Shown: positions 18,133 through 26,938, numbered from the stretch's first letter. The stretch is 64,000 nt of DNA from JASSUD01 sp031963225 (GCA_031963225.1 JASSUD010000002.1:1-64000), one strand, 5' to 3'. Notes: generated from the letters alone by a model not told the origin. A program made the numbers and translations.

Positions 18133-19476
18133 ATGTTTGAAAAAATTCTGATCGCCAACCGTGGCGAGATCGCATTGCGTATTCAACGAGCATGTCGAGA
18201 GCTCGGCATCAAAACGGTGATGATCTATTCCCAAGCCGATAAAGAAGCAAAATACGTACGTTTAGCAGACGAAGCCGTCTGTATTGGACCTGCTGCGTCT
18301 GCATTATCGTATCTCAATATGCCCGCCATCATCAGCGCCGCAGAAGTGACGGACGCCCAGGCTATCCATCCGGGCTATGGATTTTTGTCAGAAAACGCTG
18401 ATTTTGCTGAGCGTGTTGAACAATCTGGCTTCACCTTTATCGGACCACGGGCCGAAACCATTCGACTAATGGGCGATAAGGTATCGGCCAAACAGGCGAT
18501 GATTAGAGCGGGAGTGCCTTGTGTGCCCGGCTCTGAAGGGGAGTTGCCAGAAGATCCAAAAGAAATTATCCAAATTGCCAGAAAAATTACCTATCCGGTC
18601 ATTATTAAAGCAGCAGGCGGCGGCGGTGGACGCGGTATGCGCATTGTGCATACCGAAGCTGCGCTGCTAAATGCGGTGAGCTTGACTCGCCAAGAGGCTG
18701 GAAGCGCATTTGGTAACCCCAGTGTGTATATGGAGAAATTTCTCGAGAATCCTCGGCATATTGAAATTCAAATCCTCGCAGACCAGCATAAAGGCGCAAT
18801 CTGGCTCGGCGAGCGCGACTGCTCCATGCAGCGCCGCCATCAGAAAGTTATTGAAGAAGCACCTGCACCCCATATTCCTCGCCATCTCATTGAAAAAATT
18901 GGAAAGCGTTGCGCAGATGCCTGTAAAAAAATGGGCTATCTCGGAGCGGGCACTTTCGAATTTTTGTACGAAAACAATGAGTTCTACTTTATCGAGATGA
19001 ATACTCGCGTACAGGTAGAACACCCCGTAACAGAAATGATTACCGGTATTGATATCGTGCAGCAGCAAATTTTAGTGGCTGCAGGCTACAAACTTCCGAA
19101 ACAGAAAGAAGTGACCTTCAACGGTCATTCCATTGAATGCCGGATTAATGCCGAACACGCAACCAAATTTACCCCGTCACCCGGCCTAATCACCCTGCTA
19201 CATGCACCTGGTGGGCCAGGCATTCGTGTAGATTCGCATGCGTACTCTGGCTATTTTGTTCCTGCCAATTACGATTCGATGATAGGCAAACTCATCGCTT
19301 ATGGTGCAACGCGTGAACAAGCCATCAAACGCATGCGTATTGCGCTCTCTGAAATGGTTATCGAAGGGATTCAAACCAATATTGCGCTACATCGCGACCT
19401 GATGCTCGATGCCAATTTTGTGGAAGGTGGTACCAGCATTCATTATTTAGAAAACAAGCTTGCTCAAGCATCCTAA
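18133..19476 (+). CDS. accC: Acetyl-CoA carboxylase biotin carboxylase
   Basis: AccC carboxylates biotin on AccB using ATP and bicarbonate, the first half-reaction of malonyl-CoA synthesis. The start is ATG at 18133 (MFEKILIANRGEIALRIQRA), giving 447 residues, the family length; a six-residue upstream extension is rejected. The ATP-grasp glycine loop AAGGGGGRGMRIV and the active-site FIEMNTRVQVEHPVTE are present. Upstream spacing from accB (138 bp) is longer than usual. Confidence 0.97.
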   Translation: MFEKILIANRGEIALRIQRACRELGIKTVMIYSQADKEAKYVRLADEAVCIGPAASALSYLNMPAIISAAEVTDAQAIHPGYGFLSENADFAERVEQSGFTFIGPRAETIRLMGDKVSAKQAMIRAGVPCVPGSEGELPEDPKEIIQIARKITYPVIIKAAGGGGGRGMRIVHTEAALLNAVSLTRQEAGSAFGNPSVYMEKFLENPRHIEIQILADQHKGAIWLGERDCSMQRRHQKVIEEAPAPHIPRHLIEKIGKRCADACKKMGYLGAGTFEFLYENNEFYFIEMNTRVQVEHPVTEMITGIDIVQQQILVAAGYKLPKQKEVTFNGHSIECRINAEHATKFTPSPGLITLLHAPGGPGIRVDSHAYSGYFVPANYDSMIGKLIAYGATREQAIKRMRIALSEMVIEGIQTNIALHRDLMLDANFVEGGTSIHYLENKLAQAS

Positions 19477-19518
19477 GTAGCCAAGCAACCTTTATTCCCC
19501 TTTAACTGCTTTCTTTCT

Positions 19519-20427
19519 ATGTCTTGTTTCGAGCTCGTTACTGAAGTGGATGAAGTCTATATGCAGGCGCTCTCAGAGGCCCTGTTGGAGCTTGGCGCGC
19601 TCTCCATTTCAAGTGAAGATGCAAATGCTAATACAGCAGATGAACTCCCCTTGTTCGGAGAGCCTGGGCATATGCCTCTGCGCGCTTGGCCTCATGCCCG
19701 CTTGAGTATTTTATTTGATGACACTACACAACCCTCTGAACTGTTCACCGCAGCGGCCCTAACTGCTGGCCTTACAACGGTACCTCAGCATGAAGTACGC
19801 ACATTAGCCTCTACGGATTGGGTAGATCATGCACAAGCACAATTTACGCCCATTGCCATTGGCCAACGTATCTGGGTAGTCCCTTCTTGGTCTGAACACC
19901 AAGATATTCCGCACCCCAATCCGTTAATCTTAAAACTAGATCCAGGCCTCGCTTTTGGTACGGGAAGCCACCCTACTACACGCCTTTGCATGGCTTGGAT
20001 TGAAGAGAACGTGAAGCCAGCAGATACCGTACTCGACTATGGCTGTGGATCCGGAATTTTGGCTATTCTGGCAAAACAATGTGGTGCAGGCACGGCTGTT
20101 GGGATTGATATCGATCCTCAAGCGCTCGAAACAGCAAAGCACAATAGCCAAAAAAACCAGGCCAGCGTTCAGTATGGGTTACCTGAAGCACTCAAAGAAC
20201 TTTCCACTGAAGAGGGCTATGACATCGTGGTAGCCAATATTTTGCTCAACCCTTTGATCAGCCTCGCCCCTATGCTATGCGCTCAGCTCAAAATGGGCGG
20301 AAAAATGGTGTTATCAGGCATTCTTCCTGAGCAAGTGCCCACGCTGATTGAAGCATACCGGCCATGGATATCCCTTTCAGTCTGGCGCACAGAAGATGAA
20401 TGGGCCTGTGTCGCGGGTGTCCTGTAG
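19519..20427 (+). CDS. prmA: Ribosomal protein L11 methyltransferase
   Basis: PrmA trimethylates lysines and the N terminus of ribosomal protein L11 using S-adenosylmethionine. The 302-residue protein has the substrate-recognition domain up to about residue 130, then GTGSHPTTRLCMAWIEE and the SAM motif VLDYGCGSGILAI, and VVANILLNPL as motif IV. It follows accC as in other Burkholderiales. The stop codon TAG is the first TAG of a family A repeat (GTAGGTTGG), so the repeat forms the gene end. Confidence 0.96.
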   Translation: MSCFELVTEVDEVYMQALSEALLELGALSISSEDANANTADELPLFGEPGHMPLRAWPHARLSILFDDTTQPSELFTAAALTAGLTTVPQHEVRTLASTDWVDHAQAQFTPIAIGQRIWVVPSWSEHQDIPHPNPLILKLDPGLAFGTGSHPTTRLCMAWIEENVKPADTVLDYGCGSGILAILAKQCGAGTAVGIDIDPQALETAKHNSQKNQASVQYGLPEALKELSTEEGYDIVVANILLNPLISLAPMLCAQLKMGGKMVLSGILPEQVPTLIEAYRPWISLSVWRTEDEWACVAGVL

Positions 20428-20558
20428 GTTGGTGGTGAGGTACGAACCCCAACATGCAAACCACCAACTTTTATTTTTTGCTTTGAAACAATTTGTAAGC
20501 AGGTCTTCAAGGAGACCGTGGTTTGCATGTTGGGGTTCCTTCGTCACCCCAACCTACC
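20424..20558. repeat. Family A repeat pair, prmA-pyrD gap
   Basis: It begins GTAGGTTGGTGGTGAGG with CCCCAACATGCAAACCACC, then a spacer (TTTATTTTTTGCTTTGAAAC) and the inverted arm GTGGTTTGCATGTTGGGG ending CCCCAACCTACC. Its left edge overlaps the prmA stop codon, and its right arm is in frame with pyrD and contains a possible ATG start (20527). Confidence 0.87.
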
Positions 20559-20586
20559 GTACTTTTTACTTTGGCTAGCTACTACT

Positions 20587-21642
20587 GTGCTCGATACTCT
20601 CTATCCTTGGCTACGTAAGCCGCTCTTTTTCTTAGATCCTGAGCGTGCACATGACCTGACCCTTACGGCATTGCGATTAACAGAGCGCACAGGTTTAAAT
20701 ACCTGCCTATTTAAGCCCGGTTCTTCCTCCGCACATAACCACACTCCAGTAGCCCCCCCTATCCGTGTTATGGGATTAGACTTTGCCAACCCCGTTGGCC
20801 TTGCTGCTGGCCTAGATAAAAATGGGGAATGCATAGATGGTTTGGCCGCTATGGGATTTGGATTCCTTGAAATAGGCACGGTTACCCCTCAACCACAACC
20901 CGGCAACCCTCGCCCTCGCCTCTTTCGCCTGCCTCGCGCAGAGGCTTTAATTAACCGGATGGGATTTAACAATGAAGGCGTAGCTGCGTTGCTCAGCAAT
21001 GTACAAGCCAGCCGCTTCAACGGGGTGTTGGGTATTAATATCGGCAAAAATGCACACACTCCGTTAGAGCAAGCCGCACAAGATTATCTCTACGGTCTAG
21101 AGCAGGTCTATGCCCAAGCGAGCTATATAACGATCAATATATCATCGCCCAATACCTCGGGCTTACGCTCTCTGCAACAGGAAAACACGCTGGATGCCTT
21201 GCTGCATGCCTTGACTGAAAAACGTGCACGTCTGGCTGATCAGCACGGGAAATACACCCCACTTGTACTAAAAATTTCCCCTGATTTAAGCGCCACAGAG
21301 ATTAAAACCCTCTGCGCCACCTTACTGCGCTATCGCATCGATGGCGTTATTGCCAGCAATACCACCCTAGATCGCGCAAACGTAGCAGGGCTGCCGCATG
21401 CAGAGGAAACCGGAGGTTTATCCGGGCGCCCTGTTTTTGAAAAATCCACACAAACCATTCGACAGTGCTATGCCGAGCTAGGCGACGCGATACCCATTAT
21501 CGGAGTAGGCGGAATTTTCTCAGCAGCAGACGCACGCGCTAAAATAGAGGCCGGTGCCAAGCTCGTGCAGATATACACAGGCCTTATTTATCAAGGCCCA
21601 ACGTTAGTAAAAGAGTGTGTCAACGCCCTTGCTCCCGCCTAG
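20587..21642 (+). CDS. pyrD: Dihydroorotate dehydrogenase (quinone), class 2
   Basis: PyrD oxidises dihydroorotate to orotate with quinone as acceptor, the membrane-linked step of pyrimidine synthesis. The GTG at 20587 gives 351 residues starting with the usual amphipathic membrane helices (LDTLYPWLRKPLFF, DPERAHDLTL). FMN-binding GLAAGLDKNGE and the class 2 catalytic serine in ISSPNTSGLRSLQ are present. The frame is open further up, through a family A repeat, with ATG at 20527 or GTG at 20518 adding about 20 residues (MLGFLRHPNLPYFLLW). Which start is used is uncertain. Confidence 0.95.
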   Translation: MLDTLYPWLRKPLFFLDPERAHDLTLTALRLTERTGLNTCLFKPGSSSAHNHTPVAPPIRVMGLDFANPVGLAAGLDKNGECIDGLAAMGFGFLEIGTVTPQPQPGNPRPRLFRLPRAEALINRMGFNNEGVAALLSNVQASRFNGVLGINIGKNAHTPLEQAAQDYLYGLEQVYAQASYITINISSPNTSGLRSLQQENTLDALLHALTEKRARLADQHGKYTPLVLKISPDLSATEIKTLCATLLRYRIDGVIASNTTLDRANVAGLPHAEETGGLSGRPVFEKSTQTIRQCYAELGDAIPIIGVGGIFSAADARAKIEAGAKLVQIYTGLIYQGPTLVKECVNALAPA

Positions 21643-21718
21643 GTTAGAGAGAGGGCGCACACTCCAACCTGCGGCCCACCAGAGATCCTATTTCACAACC
21701 TATACAGAGACACTTAAA

Positions 21719-22012
21719 ATGGCCCCTTCTGATTCTTCCGAAGAACACATCGTACACTGCGTCAAACTTGATAAAGAAGCTCCAGGGATGGACTTCCCCC
21801 CCCTTCCAGGTGCATTGGGCCAGCGCATTTATGACCATGTATCCAAAGAAGCCTGGCAAGGTTGGCTTAAGCACCAAACCATGTTGGTTAACGAATACCG
21901 CCTGAGTTTGGCAGATTCACGCGCAAGGCAATATCTACTCAAGCAAACCGAGCAATATTTCTTTGGAACAGGCGCTGATACCGCGTCAGGATACGTGCCC
22001 CCAAGCCTTTAG
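21719..22012 (+). CDS. yggX: Probable Fe(2+)-trafficking / oxidative damage protection protein, YggX family
   Basis: YggX proteins protect iron-sulfur clusters and may carry iron. From ATG at 21719 the product has 97 residues; the family is about 90. The conserved pattern is visible in VHCVKLDKEAPGMDFPPLPG, QRIYDHVSKEAWQGW, KHQTMLVNEYRLS and EQYFFGTGADTASGYVPP. The N-terminal cysteine sits in HCVKL. The longer frame reaching into the end of pyrD is rejected. No good ribosome site is seen. Confidence 0.9.
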   Translation: MAPSDSSEEHIVHCVKLDKEAPGMDFPPLPGALGQRIYDHVSKEAWQGWLKHQTMLVNEYRLSLADSRARQYLLKQTEQYFFGTGADTASGYVPPSL

Positions 22013-22032
22013 GAAAAGGAAAAGCAATTTTA

Positions 22033-22269
22033 ATGGCAATCGATCAAATTCATCAGGAAGTCGATGCACGCGGTTTACGCTGCCCATTGCCGATCCTTCG
22101 AGCCAAAAAAGCGCTCTCCACCATGCAAAGCGGGCAAGTCCTCAAAGTTATTGCTACGGACCCCAGCGCACCCAGTGATTTTGCCGCTTTCGCGCAACAC
22201 ACAGGCAATACTTTGCTCCAAATCCAGTCGCAAGACGGGGAACATACTTTATTTATGCAACGCCGCTAG
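22033..22269 (+). CDS. TusA-family sulfur carrier protein
   Basis: A small protein of 78 residues of the TusA/SirA family, which carries persulfide sulfur for tRNA thiolation and other routes. The diagnostic motif is ARGLRCPLPILRAKKAL with the active cysteine in CPLP. It lies 20 bp behind the yggX-type gene and 13 bp before mutS. True TusA versus a paralogue (YedF- or SirA-like) cannot be decided here; no other tus genes are in the window. Confidence 0.9.
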   Translation: MAIDQIHQEVDARGLRCPLPILRAKKALSTMQSGQVLKVIATDPSAPSDFAAFAQHTGNTLLQIQSQDGEHTLFMQRR

Positions 22270-22282
22270 GAAGCTGTAAGCA

Positions 22283-25108
22283 ATGCCACCCTCCTCCACG
22301 CAATTATCTCCTTCTCATACCATAGCGCCAACTGTAGCCAAAGGCGTACGTACCGCTCATTCGGGTCACACCCCGATGATGGCGCAATATTTGCAAATTA
22401 AGGCAGAGCACCCCACCACCCTGCTGTTCTACCGGATGGGTGACTTTTACGAGCTGTTTTTTGAAGATGCTGAAAAAGCTGCTCGTCTTCTAGACTTAAC
22501 GCTTACTCAGCGAGGGAGCTCGGCAGGAGAGCCCATTAAAATGGCAGGCGTGCCGCACCATGCAATAGAGCCCTATCTGGCCAAATTGGTCAAACTGGGA
22601 GAATCTGCCGCCATTTGTGAGCAAATAGGAGAACCGGGGCTGTCAAAAGGCCCGATAGAGCGTCAAGTAGCACGCATTGTCACACCAGGTACACTTACAG
22701 ATACCGCGCTGCTTGCTGAGCGTGAAGATAGCTATGTGTTAGCTATATCGCCTATTCATAATGTAGCCTCTCCTGTCGGCAAACCTTCTCAGTCTTCTTT
22801 GCGCATTGGGCTAGCATGGCTCAATTTAGCAAGCGGCGCCCTGCGTCTGGGCGAAATTCCACCTGATGATGTTGCTTGTGTATTAGAGCGCATTCGACCT
22901 GCTGAAACCTTAATCGCACAACGCAGTGAAGAAGAAAGAGAAAAGTCGTTATCTAGCGATATGTTGGGCGATAGTGCAGGTGCCATCACCCGTGTACCTG
23001 CCTGGCATTTTGATGCAGAAGCTGGGTATACACGTTTGTGTGAACAGCTTGGTGTAGCGCATCTGGAAGGTTTTGATCCCACGTTCAACGCAGGTGTACC
23101 TAAACAAGGCAGTCGCGCTCAAAAGTCTATGGCACTATCTGCCGCATGTGGTGCGGCAGGAGCCCTACTTCAATATGTCTGCACGACCCAACAACAGCAA
23201 CTACGCCATGTCCGTAGCATGCAAGTGGAGCATGAATCTGCATATATCCGACTGGACCCAGCTACACGCCGCAACTTAGAACTCAGTGAAACGCTACGAG
23301 GAGCGCCGGCACCAACACTGCTCTCTCTACTCGATCATTGTTCTAATTCCATGGGCAGCCGCCTGCTACGCCATTGGCTTCACCATATTCCGCGCGACGC
23401 GCAAATTGCACGCGATCGCCATCTTGCTCTAGATGCTTTTTTAAGACCGACTTTAGCCAGTGACACGTCACATTCCAAAAAGGCACTCCCTGCACTGCGC
23501 CAAATCTTCAAACACTTAGCAGATATAGAACGCATTACGGGTCGGCTGGGGTTGCTGCGCGCTAGACCGCGCGATCTGTCTGCATTACGCGATGTACTCA
23601 TACATCTACCTGATATCCAAGCCTTACTCGCGCCACACACAGAACACTCCACGCTACTTGCGCATTCAACCCGCGCACTCGATGCCCCCAAAGCTTGCGT
23701 CTCGCTCTTAGTTTCAGCTATCGCTCCTGAACCCGCCATATGGTTGCGTGACGGTGGGGTGATAGCAAAAGGGTATAACGAGCAACTCGATACACTGCGA
23801 GCACTGTCTGAGAACTGTGGCCAATTTTTAGTAGATCTAGAAACGCGGGAGCGCGCGCAAACCGGCATTACTAATTTGCGCGTCGAATACAATAAAGTGC
23901 ACGGGTTTTATATCGAAGTTACGCGAGGCCAGATCGATAAAGTACCCGCACATTATCGGCGCCGGCAAACCTTAAAAAACGCTGAGCGTTACATCACACC
24001 TGAGCTCAAAACCTTTGAAGATCAAGCACTCTCCGCCCAAGACCGGGCACTGGCTCTTGAAAAGGAAATATATGAGCAGGTCCTGCAGGCATTACTCCCC
24101 TTTTTGATGGATTTTCAAAGAATCGCGTCTGCACTAGCCCAAATCGACGTACTCGCAACCCTAGCCGCACGCGCGCAAGCACATGACTGGGTAGCTCCTG
24201 AATTAACAGAAGAAGAAGGCTTGGACATTGAAGCAGGCCGCCACCCTGTTGTAGAAGCGCAAATACATGGCTTTATTCCCAATAACTGTAACCTCTCAAA
24301 ACAACAGCGCCTATTACTCATTACCGGCCCCAATATGGGCGGTAAATCTACCTTCATGCGCCAGACAGCCCTACTTACGCTGATGGCGTACCTAGGCTCC
24401 TACGTCCCAGCCAAAAAAATGCGCGTGGGGCCCATCGATCAAATTTTTACTCGTATTGGCGCGGCCGATGATCTAGCAGGCGGGCGCTCTACATTTATGG
24501 TCGAAATGACCGAAGCGGCTGCAATTCTCAATAATGCAACCCCACGCAGCTTGGTTTTAATGGATGAAATTGGGCGAGGCACCTCTACCTTTGACGGCTT
24601 AGCACTTGCCTGGGCAATCGCGCGGCATCTACTTCAACACAACCGCTGCTACACACTATTTGCAACCCATTACTTCGAGCTCACTCAACTCCCCAATACT
24701 TTTTTAGAAGCACGCAATCTCCATCTGTCCGCTATCGAGCACGAACACAGCATTATCTTCTTACACGAAGTGAAACCTGGCCCTGCAAACCAAAGCTACG
24801 GCCTACAAGTTGCTGCATTAGGAGGCGTACCTCCGCGCGTTATTGAAGACGCTCGGATACACCTAGCTGCACTTGAAAAACATGCACTGAAAGAACATCC
24901 CAAACAACAAAAATTTGATTTCTTTGATACATCTAATAACGCGCCTTCTGCCCCTATAGTGCCTACCTCTCCTGCTACTGCCGAACCTATCCCGCCTCAT
25001 CCTCTTCTGCAAAAACTACGCACACTAGACCCCAACACACTCTCCGCACGCCAAGCTTTGGATCTGGTATTTGACCTGCATACACAGGCACTAGAAGACA
25101 AAGCATAA
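22283..25108 (+). CDS. mutS: DNA mismatch repair protein MutS
   Basis: MutS recognises mismatches and starts methyl-independent or MutL-dependent repair. The N-terminal mismatch-binding motif is LLFYRMGDFYELFFEDAEKA with the conserved Phe and Glu. The C-terminal ATPase has ITGPNMGGKSTFMRQTALL (Walker A) and LMDEIGRGTSTFDGLALAWA (Walker B and D-loop). It is 941 residues, longer than the typical 850-890, with a longer N-terminal leader (about 30 residues before MMAQYLQIK) and small Ser/Ala-rich insertions. A working repair gene is kept in this otherwise reduced region. Confidence 0.97.
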   Translation: MPPSSTQLSPSHTIAPTVAKGVRTAHSGHTPMMAQYLQIKAEHPTTLLFYRMGDFYELFFEDAEKAARLLDLTLTQRGSSAGEPIKMAGVPHHAIEPYLAKLVKLGESAAICEQIGEPGLSKGPIERQVARIVTPGTLTDTALLAEREDSYVLAISPIHNVASPVGKPSQSSLRIGLAWLNLASGALRLGEIPPDDVACVLERIRPAETLIAQRSEEEREKSLSSDMLGDSAGAITRVPAWHFDAEAGYTRLCEQLGVAHLEGFDPTFNAGVPKQGSRAQKSMALSAACGAAGALLQYVCTTQQQQLRHVRSMQVEHESAYIRLDPATRRNLELSETLRGAPAPTLLSLLDHCSNSMGSRLLRHWLHHIPRDAQIARDRHLALDAFLRPTLASDTSHSKKALPALRQIFKHLADIERITGRLGLLRARPRDLSALRDVLIHLPDIQALLAPHTEHSTLLAHSTRALDAPKACVSLLVSAIAPEPAIWLRDGGVIAKGYNEQLDTLRALSENCGQFLVDLETRERAQTGITNLRVEYNKVHGFYIEVTRGQIDKVPAHYRRRQTLKNAERYITPELKTFEDQALSAQDRALALEKEIYEQVLQALLPFLMDFQRIASALAQIDVLATLAARAQAHDWVAPELTEEEGLDIEAGRHPVVEAQIHGFIPNNCNLSKQQRLLLITGPNMGGKSTFMRQTALLTLMAYLGSYVPAKKMRVGPIDQIFTRIGAADDLAGGRSTFMVEMTEAAAILNNATPRSLVLMDEIGRGTSTFDGLALAWAIARHLLQHNRCYTLFATHYFELTQLPNTFLEARNLHLSAIEHEHSIIFLHEVKPGPANQSYGLQVAALGGVPPRVIEDARIHLAALEKHALKEHPKQQKFDFFDTSNNAPSAPIVPTSPATAEPIPPHPLLQKLRTLDPNTLSARQALDLVFDLHTQALEDKA

Positions 25109-25196
25109 TCTTTCACCGCATGCCACCCTCCCCTACCACGCATAGAAAGGCCAGCAGTTAGGCGCCTTTCTTCTGCGGCTAAAGCCATCATTTTTG

Positions 25197-25446
25197 GTAG
25201 GTTGGGGTTAAGCACGAGCCCCCATATGCATACCACGGACTTTTAATCTTTGTCTTCAAGAGTTTGTAAGCTGGTCATCAAGGACGAAGTGGCCTGCATG
25301 TTGGGGTTCCTTCGTCACCACCAACCTACCAAGATGCATATATAGAAGGGTTCTATCAAACTCCACAAACCATAAGAGCACGGTAGGTTGGTGGTGAGGC
25401 ACGAACCCCAACATGCATACCATTGGCTTCTTTAATACCGGCACAA
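25197..25446. repeat. Family A array, three half-units, mutS-island boundary
   Basis: The 446 bp between mutS and the first island gene consist mostly of family A sequence. A degenerate unit begins GGTAGGTTGGGGTTAAGC, then comes an inverted pair: GCATGTTGGGGTTCCTTCG...CCAACCTACCAAGATGC, the spacer TTCTATCAAACTCCAC, and GTAGGTTGGTGGTGAGGC...CCCCAACATGC. The flanks (25109-25196 and 25447-25554) show no gene. Confidence 0.87.
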
Positions 25447-25554
25447 CACCAACTAAATAAGCTAAAAATCCTATATACACTTTACAACTTAACTTATTTG
25501 GTTTAAATTATGATGCATACTTTAAAGTTCATATGAAATAAAAAAGGACAAAAC

Positions 25555-25920
25555 ATGGCAGCCGCCGCTCTCCGAACCATGGCGCCTTTTAAAAAGCTTA
25601 AAAAAGCAGGATTTACTCAACCACAAGCATGCGCTATTTTGGATGCTTCGCTTGAAACACATAACACCGCTGAGCTAGCTACCAAGCACGATCTTGAAAA
25701 ACTTGAAATACGCTTGGATAGCAGGATTGATAAGGTTCTCACTGATCTGAACGATAAAATCAAAGAAGTTCGTCATGAAATCAGTAATTTGCATAAAGAT
25801 TTTGGCCATCTCGCTTCAACTCTTGGTTCAAGATTAACCATTCGTTTAGGCGCTATCGTGGTGAGTACTGCAACCTTCCTTCCTTATCTCACTAAATTTC
25901 TGCACCTCCCCCTCCCTTAA
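25555..25920 (+). CDS. DUF1640-like coiled-coil protein with C-terminal membrane anchor, paralogue 1
   Basis: A 121-residue protein in three parts. The N-terminal segment (MAPFKKLKKAGFTQPQACAI, then AELATKHDLEKLE) is conserved among three neighbours; residues about 46-88 are a charged coiled coil (RIDKVLTDLNDKIKEVRHEI); the C-terminal segment LTIRLGAIVVSTATFLPYL is a hydrophobic anchor. This plan (LTxAGFxxxQAxA, ELATKxDL, coiled coil, RLxxRLGxxxxxxxA) resembles the DUF1640 family, related to mitochondrial CCDC90/MCUR1 and to Borrelia Bdr proteins, but this rests on memory. AAGGAC precedes the ATG. The function is unknown. Confidence 0.75.
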   Translation: MAAAALRTMAPFKKLKKAGFTQPQACAILDASLETHNTAELATKHDLEKLEIRLDSRIDKVLTDLNDKIKEVRHEISNLHKDFGHLASTLGSRLTIRLGAIVVSTATFLPYLTKFLHLPLP

Positions 25921-25964
25921 GCGCTCTTGAAAATAGGGATAACGAACAAATCTAAGGAAAAAAC

Positions 25965-26549
25965 ATGGAAGCAGCTGCACCCTGCACAATGGCACCATTT
26001 GAAAAGCTTCAAGACGCAGGATTTACTCAACCACAAGCCCACGCTATCTTAAATGCTGCTACCGAAACACATAACACGACCAAGTTAGTAACCAAGCACA
26101 ATCTCAAAACACAAGGAGTGCGCTTCCACCATAGAATGGATAAAGTTCGCACGGATTTGAGCCATACCATCAATAAAGCCTGCGCTAATCTGGACTATAA
26201 AATTAATACAGCCAGCTCAGATCTGAGCTATAGAATTGATAGAGTCAACACAAATCTAGACTATAACATTGATAAAGTTAGCGTAAATCTGGACTATAAA
26301 ATCGATAGAGTGAGCACAGATCTAGACTATAAAATCGATAGAGTCGGCAAAGATCTGGACTATAAAATCGGTAGAGTCGGCACAGATCTAGACTATAAAA
26401 TCGGTAGAGTCAGCACAGATCTGGGCTATAAAATCGATGATTTGCATAAAGATTTTAGCCATCTCACTTCAATATTAACCATTCGTTTAGGCATTATCGT
26501 TCTATCCCTTCCTTTTCTCACTAAATTTCTGCAGCTGCCAATCTCTTAA
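25965..26549 (+). CDS. DUF1640-like protein with hendecad repeats, paralogue 2
   Basis: A paralogue of its neighbours with 194 residues. Residues 69-156 are eight 11-residue repeats of the type IDRVSTDLDYK (variants INTASSDLSYR, IGRVGTDLDYK), with diverged units on either side. An 11-residue period suits a right-handed or straight coiled coil. The N-terminal segment (MAPFEKLQDAGFTQPQAHA) and the C-terminal anchor (LTIRLGIIVLSLPFLTKF) match paralogues 1 and 3, so the rod was lengthened by tandem duplication while the ends stayed fixed. TAAGGA lies upstream of the ATG. Its role is unknown; a membrane-anchored rod facing the cytoplasm or periplasm is inferred. Confidence 0.78.
   Translation: MEAAAPCTMAPFEKLQDAGFTQPQAHAILNAATETHNTTKLVTKHNLKTQGVRFHHRMDKVRTDLSHTINKACANLDYKINTASSDLSYRIDRVNTNLDYNIDKVSVNLDYKIDRVSTDLDYKIDRVGKDLDYKIGRVGTDLDYKIGRVSTDLGYKIDDLHKDFSHLTSILTIRLGIIVLSLPFLTKFLQLPIS
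26169..26432. repeat. 33-bp tandem repeat, 8 units, inside paralogue 2
   Basis: Eight consecutive 33-bp units encode 11 residues each, with cores such as GATCTAGACTATAAAATCG and GATAGAGTCAGCACAGATC. Units 4-8 are the most alike and the outer ones more diverged, as expected for slippage or unequal exchange in the centre. The frame is kept throughout. Confidence 0.9.
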
Positions 26550-26599
26550 GCGCTCTCAAAAATATCAATAATGAAAATAAGTTGGTCTAAGGAAAAAAC

Positions 26600-26920
26600 A
26601 TGGCAGCAGCTGCACTCTACACAATGGCACCCTTTGAAAAGCTTCAAGGTGCAGGATTTACTCAACCACAAGCGTGCGCTATTTTGAATGCTGCTATCGA
26701 AACACATAACACGGCCGAGTTGGCGACTAAACACGACGTTGAAAAACTTGGAATGCGTCTGGATCGTAGAATTGATAAGGTCTGCTCTGAGATTAGTGAT
26801 TTGCGTAAGGATGTGGGTCATCTAGGCTCAAAGTTAACCATTCGTTTAGGCGCTATCGTGATAGGTAGCGTAACACTTTTGCCTTATCTGACTAAATTTC
26901 TGCACCTGCCACCCCTTTAA
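26600..26920 (+). CDS. DUF1640-like coiled-coil protein, paralogue 3
   Basis: The shortest of the three paralogues, 106 residues. The N-terminal block (MAAAALYTMAPFEKLQ, GAGFTQPQACAILNAA) and the anchor (LTIRLGAIVIGSVTLLPYL) are nearly identical to paralogue 1; only about 30 residues of coiled coil (RIDKVCSEISDLRKDVGHL) lie between. The same AAGGAAAAAAC leader precedes the ATG as in paralogue 2, so the duplication included the translation signal. The three may form one transcript (gaps of 44 and 50 bp). Confidence 0.76.
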   Translation: MAAAALYTMAPFEKLQGAGFTQPQACAILNAAIETHNTAELATKHDVEKLGMRLDRRIDKVCSEISDLRKDVGHLGSKLTIRLGAIVIGSVTLLPYLTKFLHLPPL

Positions 26921-26938
26921 GTGCTCTTAAAGATAAGC

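Noticed and set aside
25256..25480. Open frames running through family A repeats (for example MLGF-containing peptides)
   Set aside because: The same peptide recurs wherever the repeat occurs, in varying frames; it is a by-product of the repeat sequence.
26169..26432. CRISPR-like array
   Set aside because: The units are contiguous 33-bp in-frame coding repeats with no spacers, inside a protein with conserved ends.
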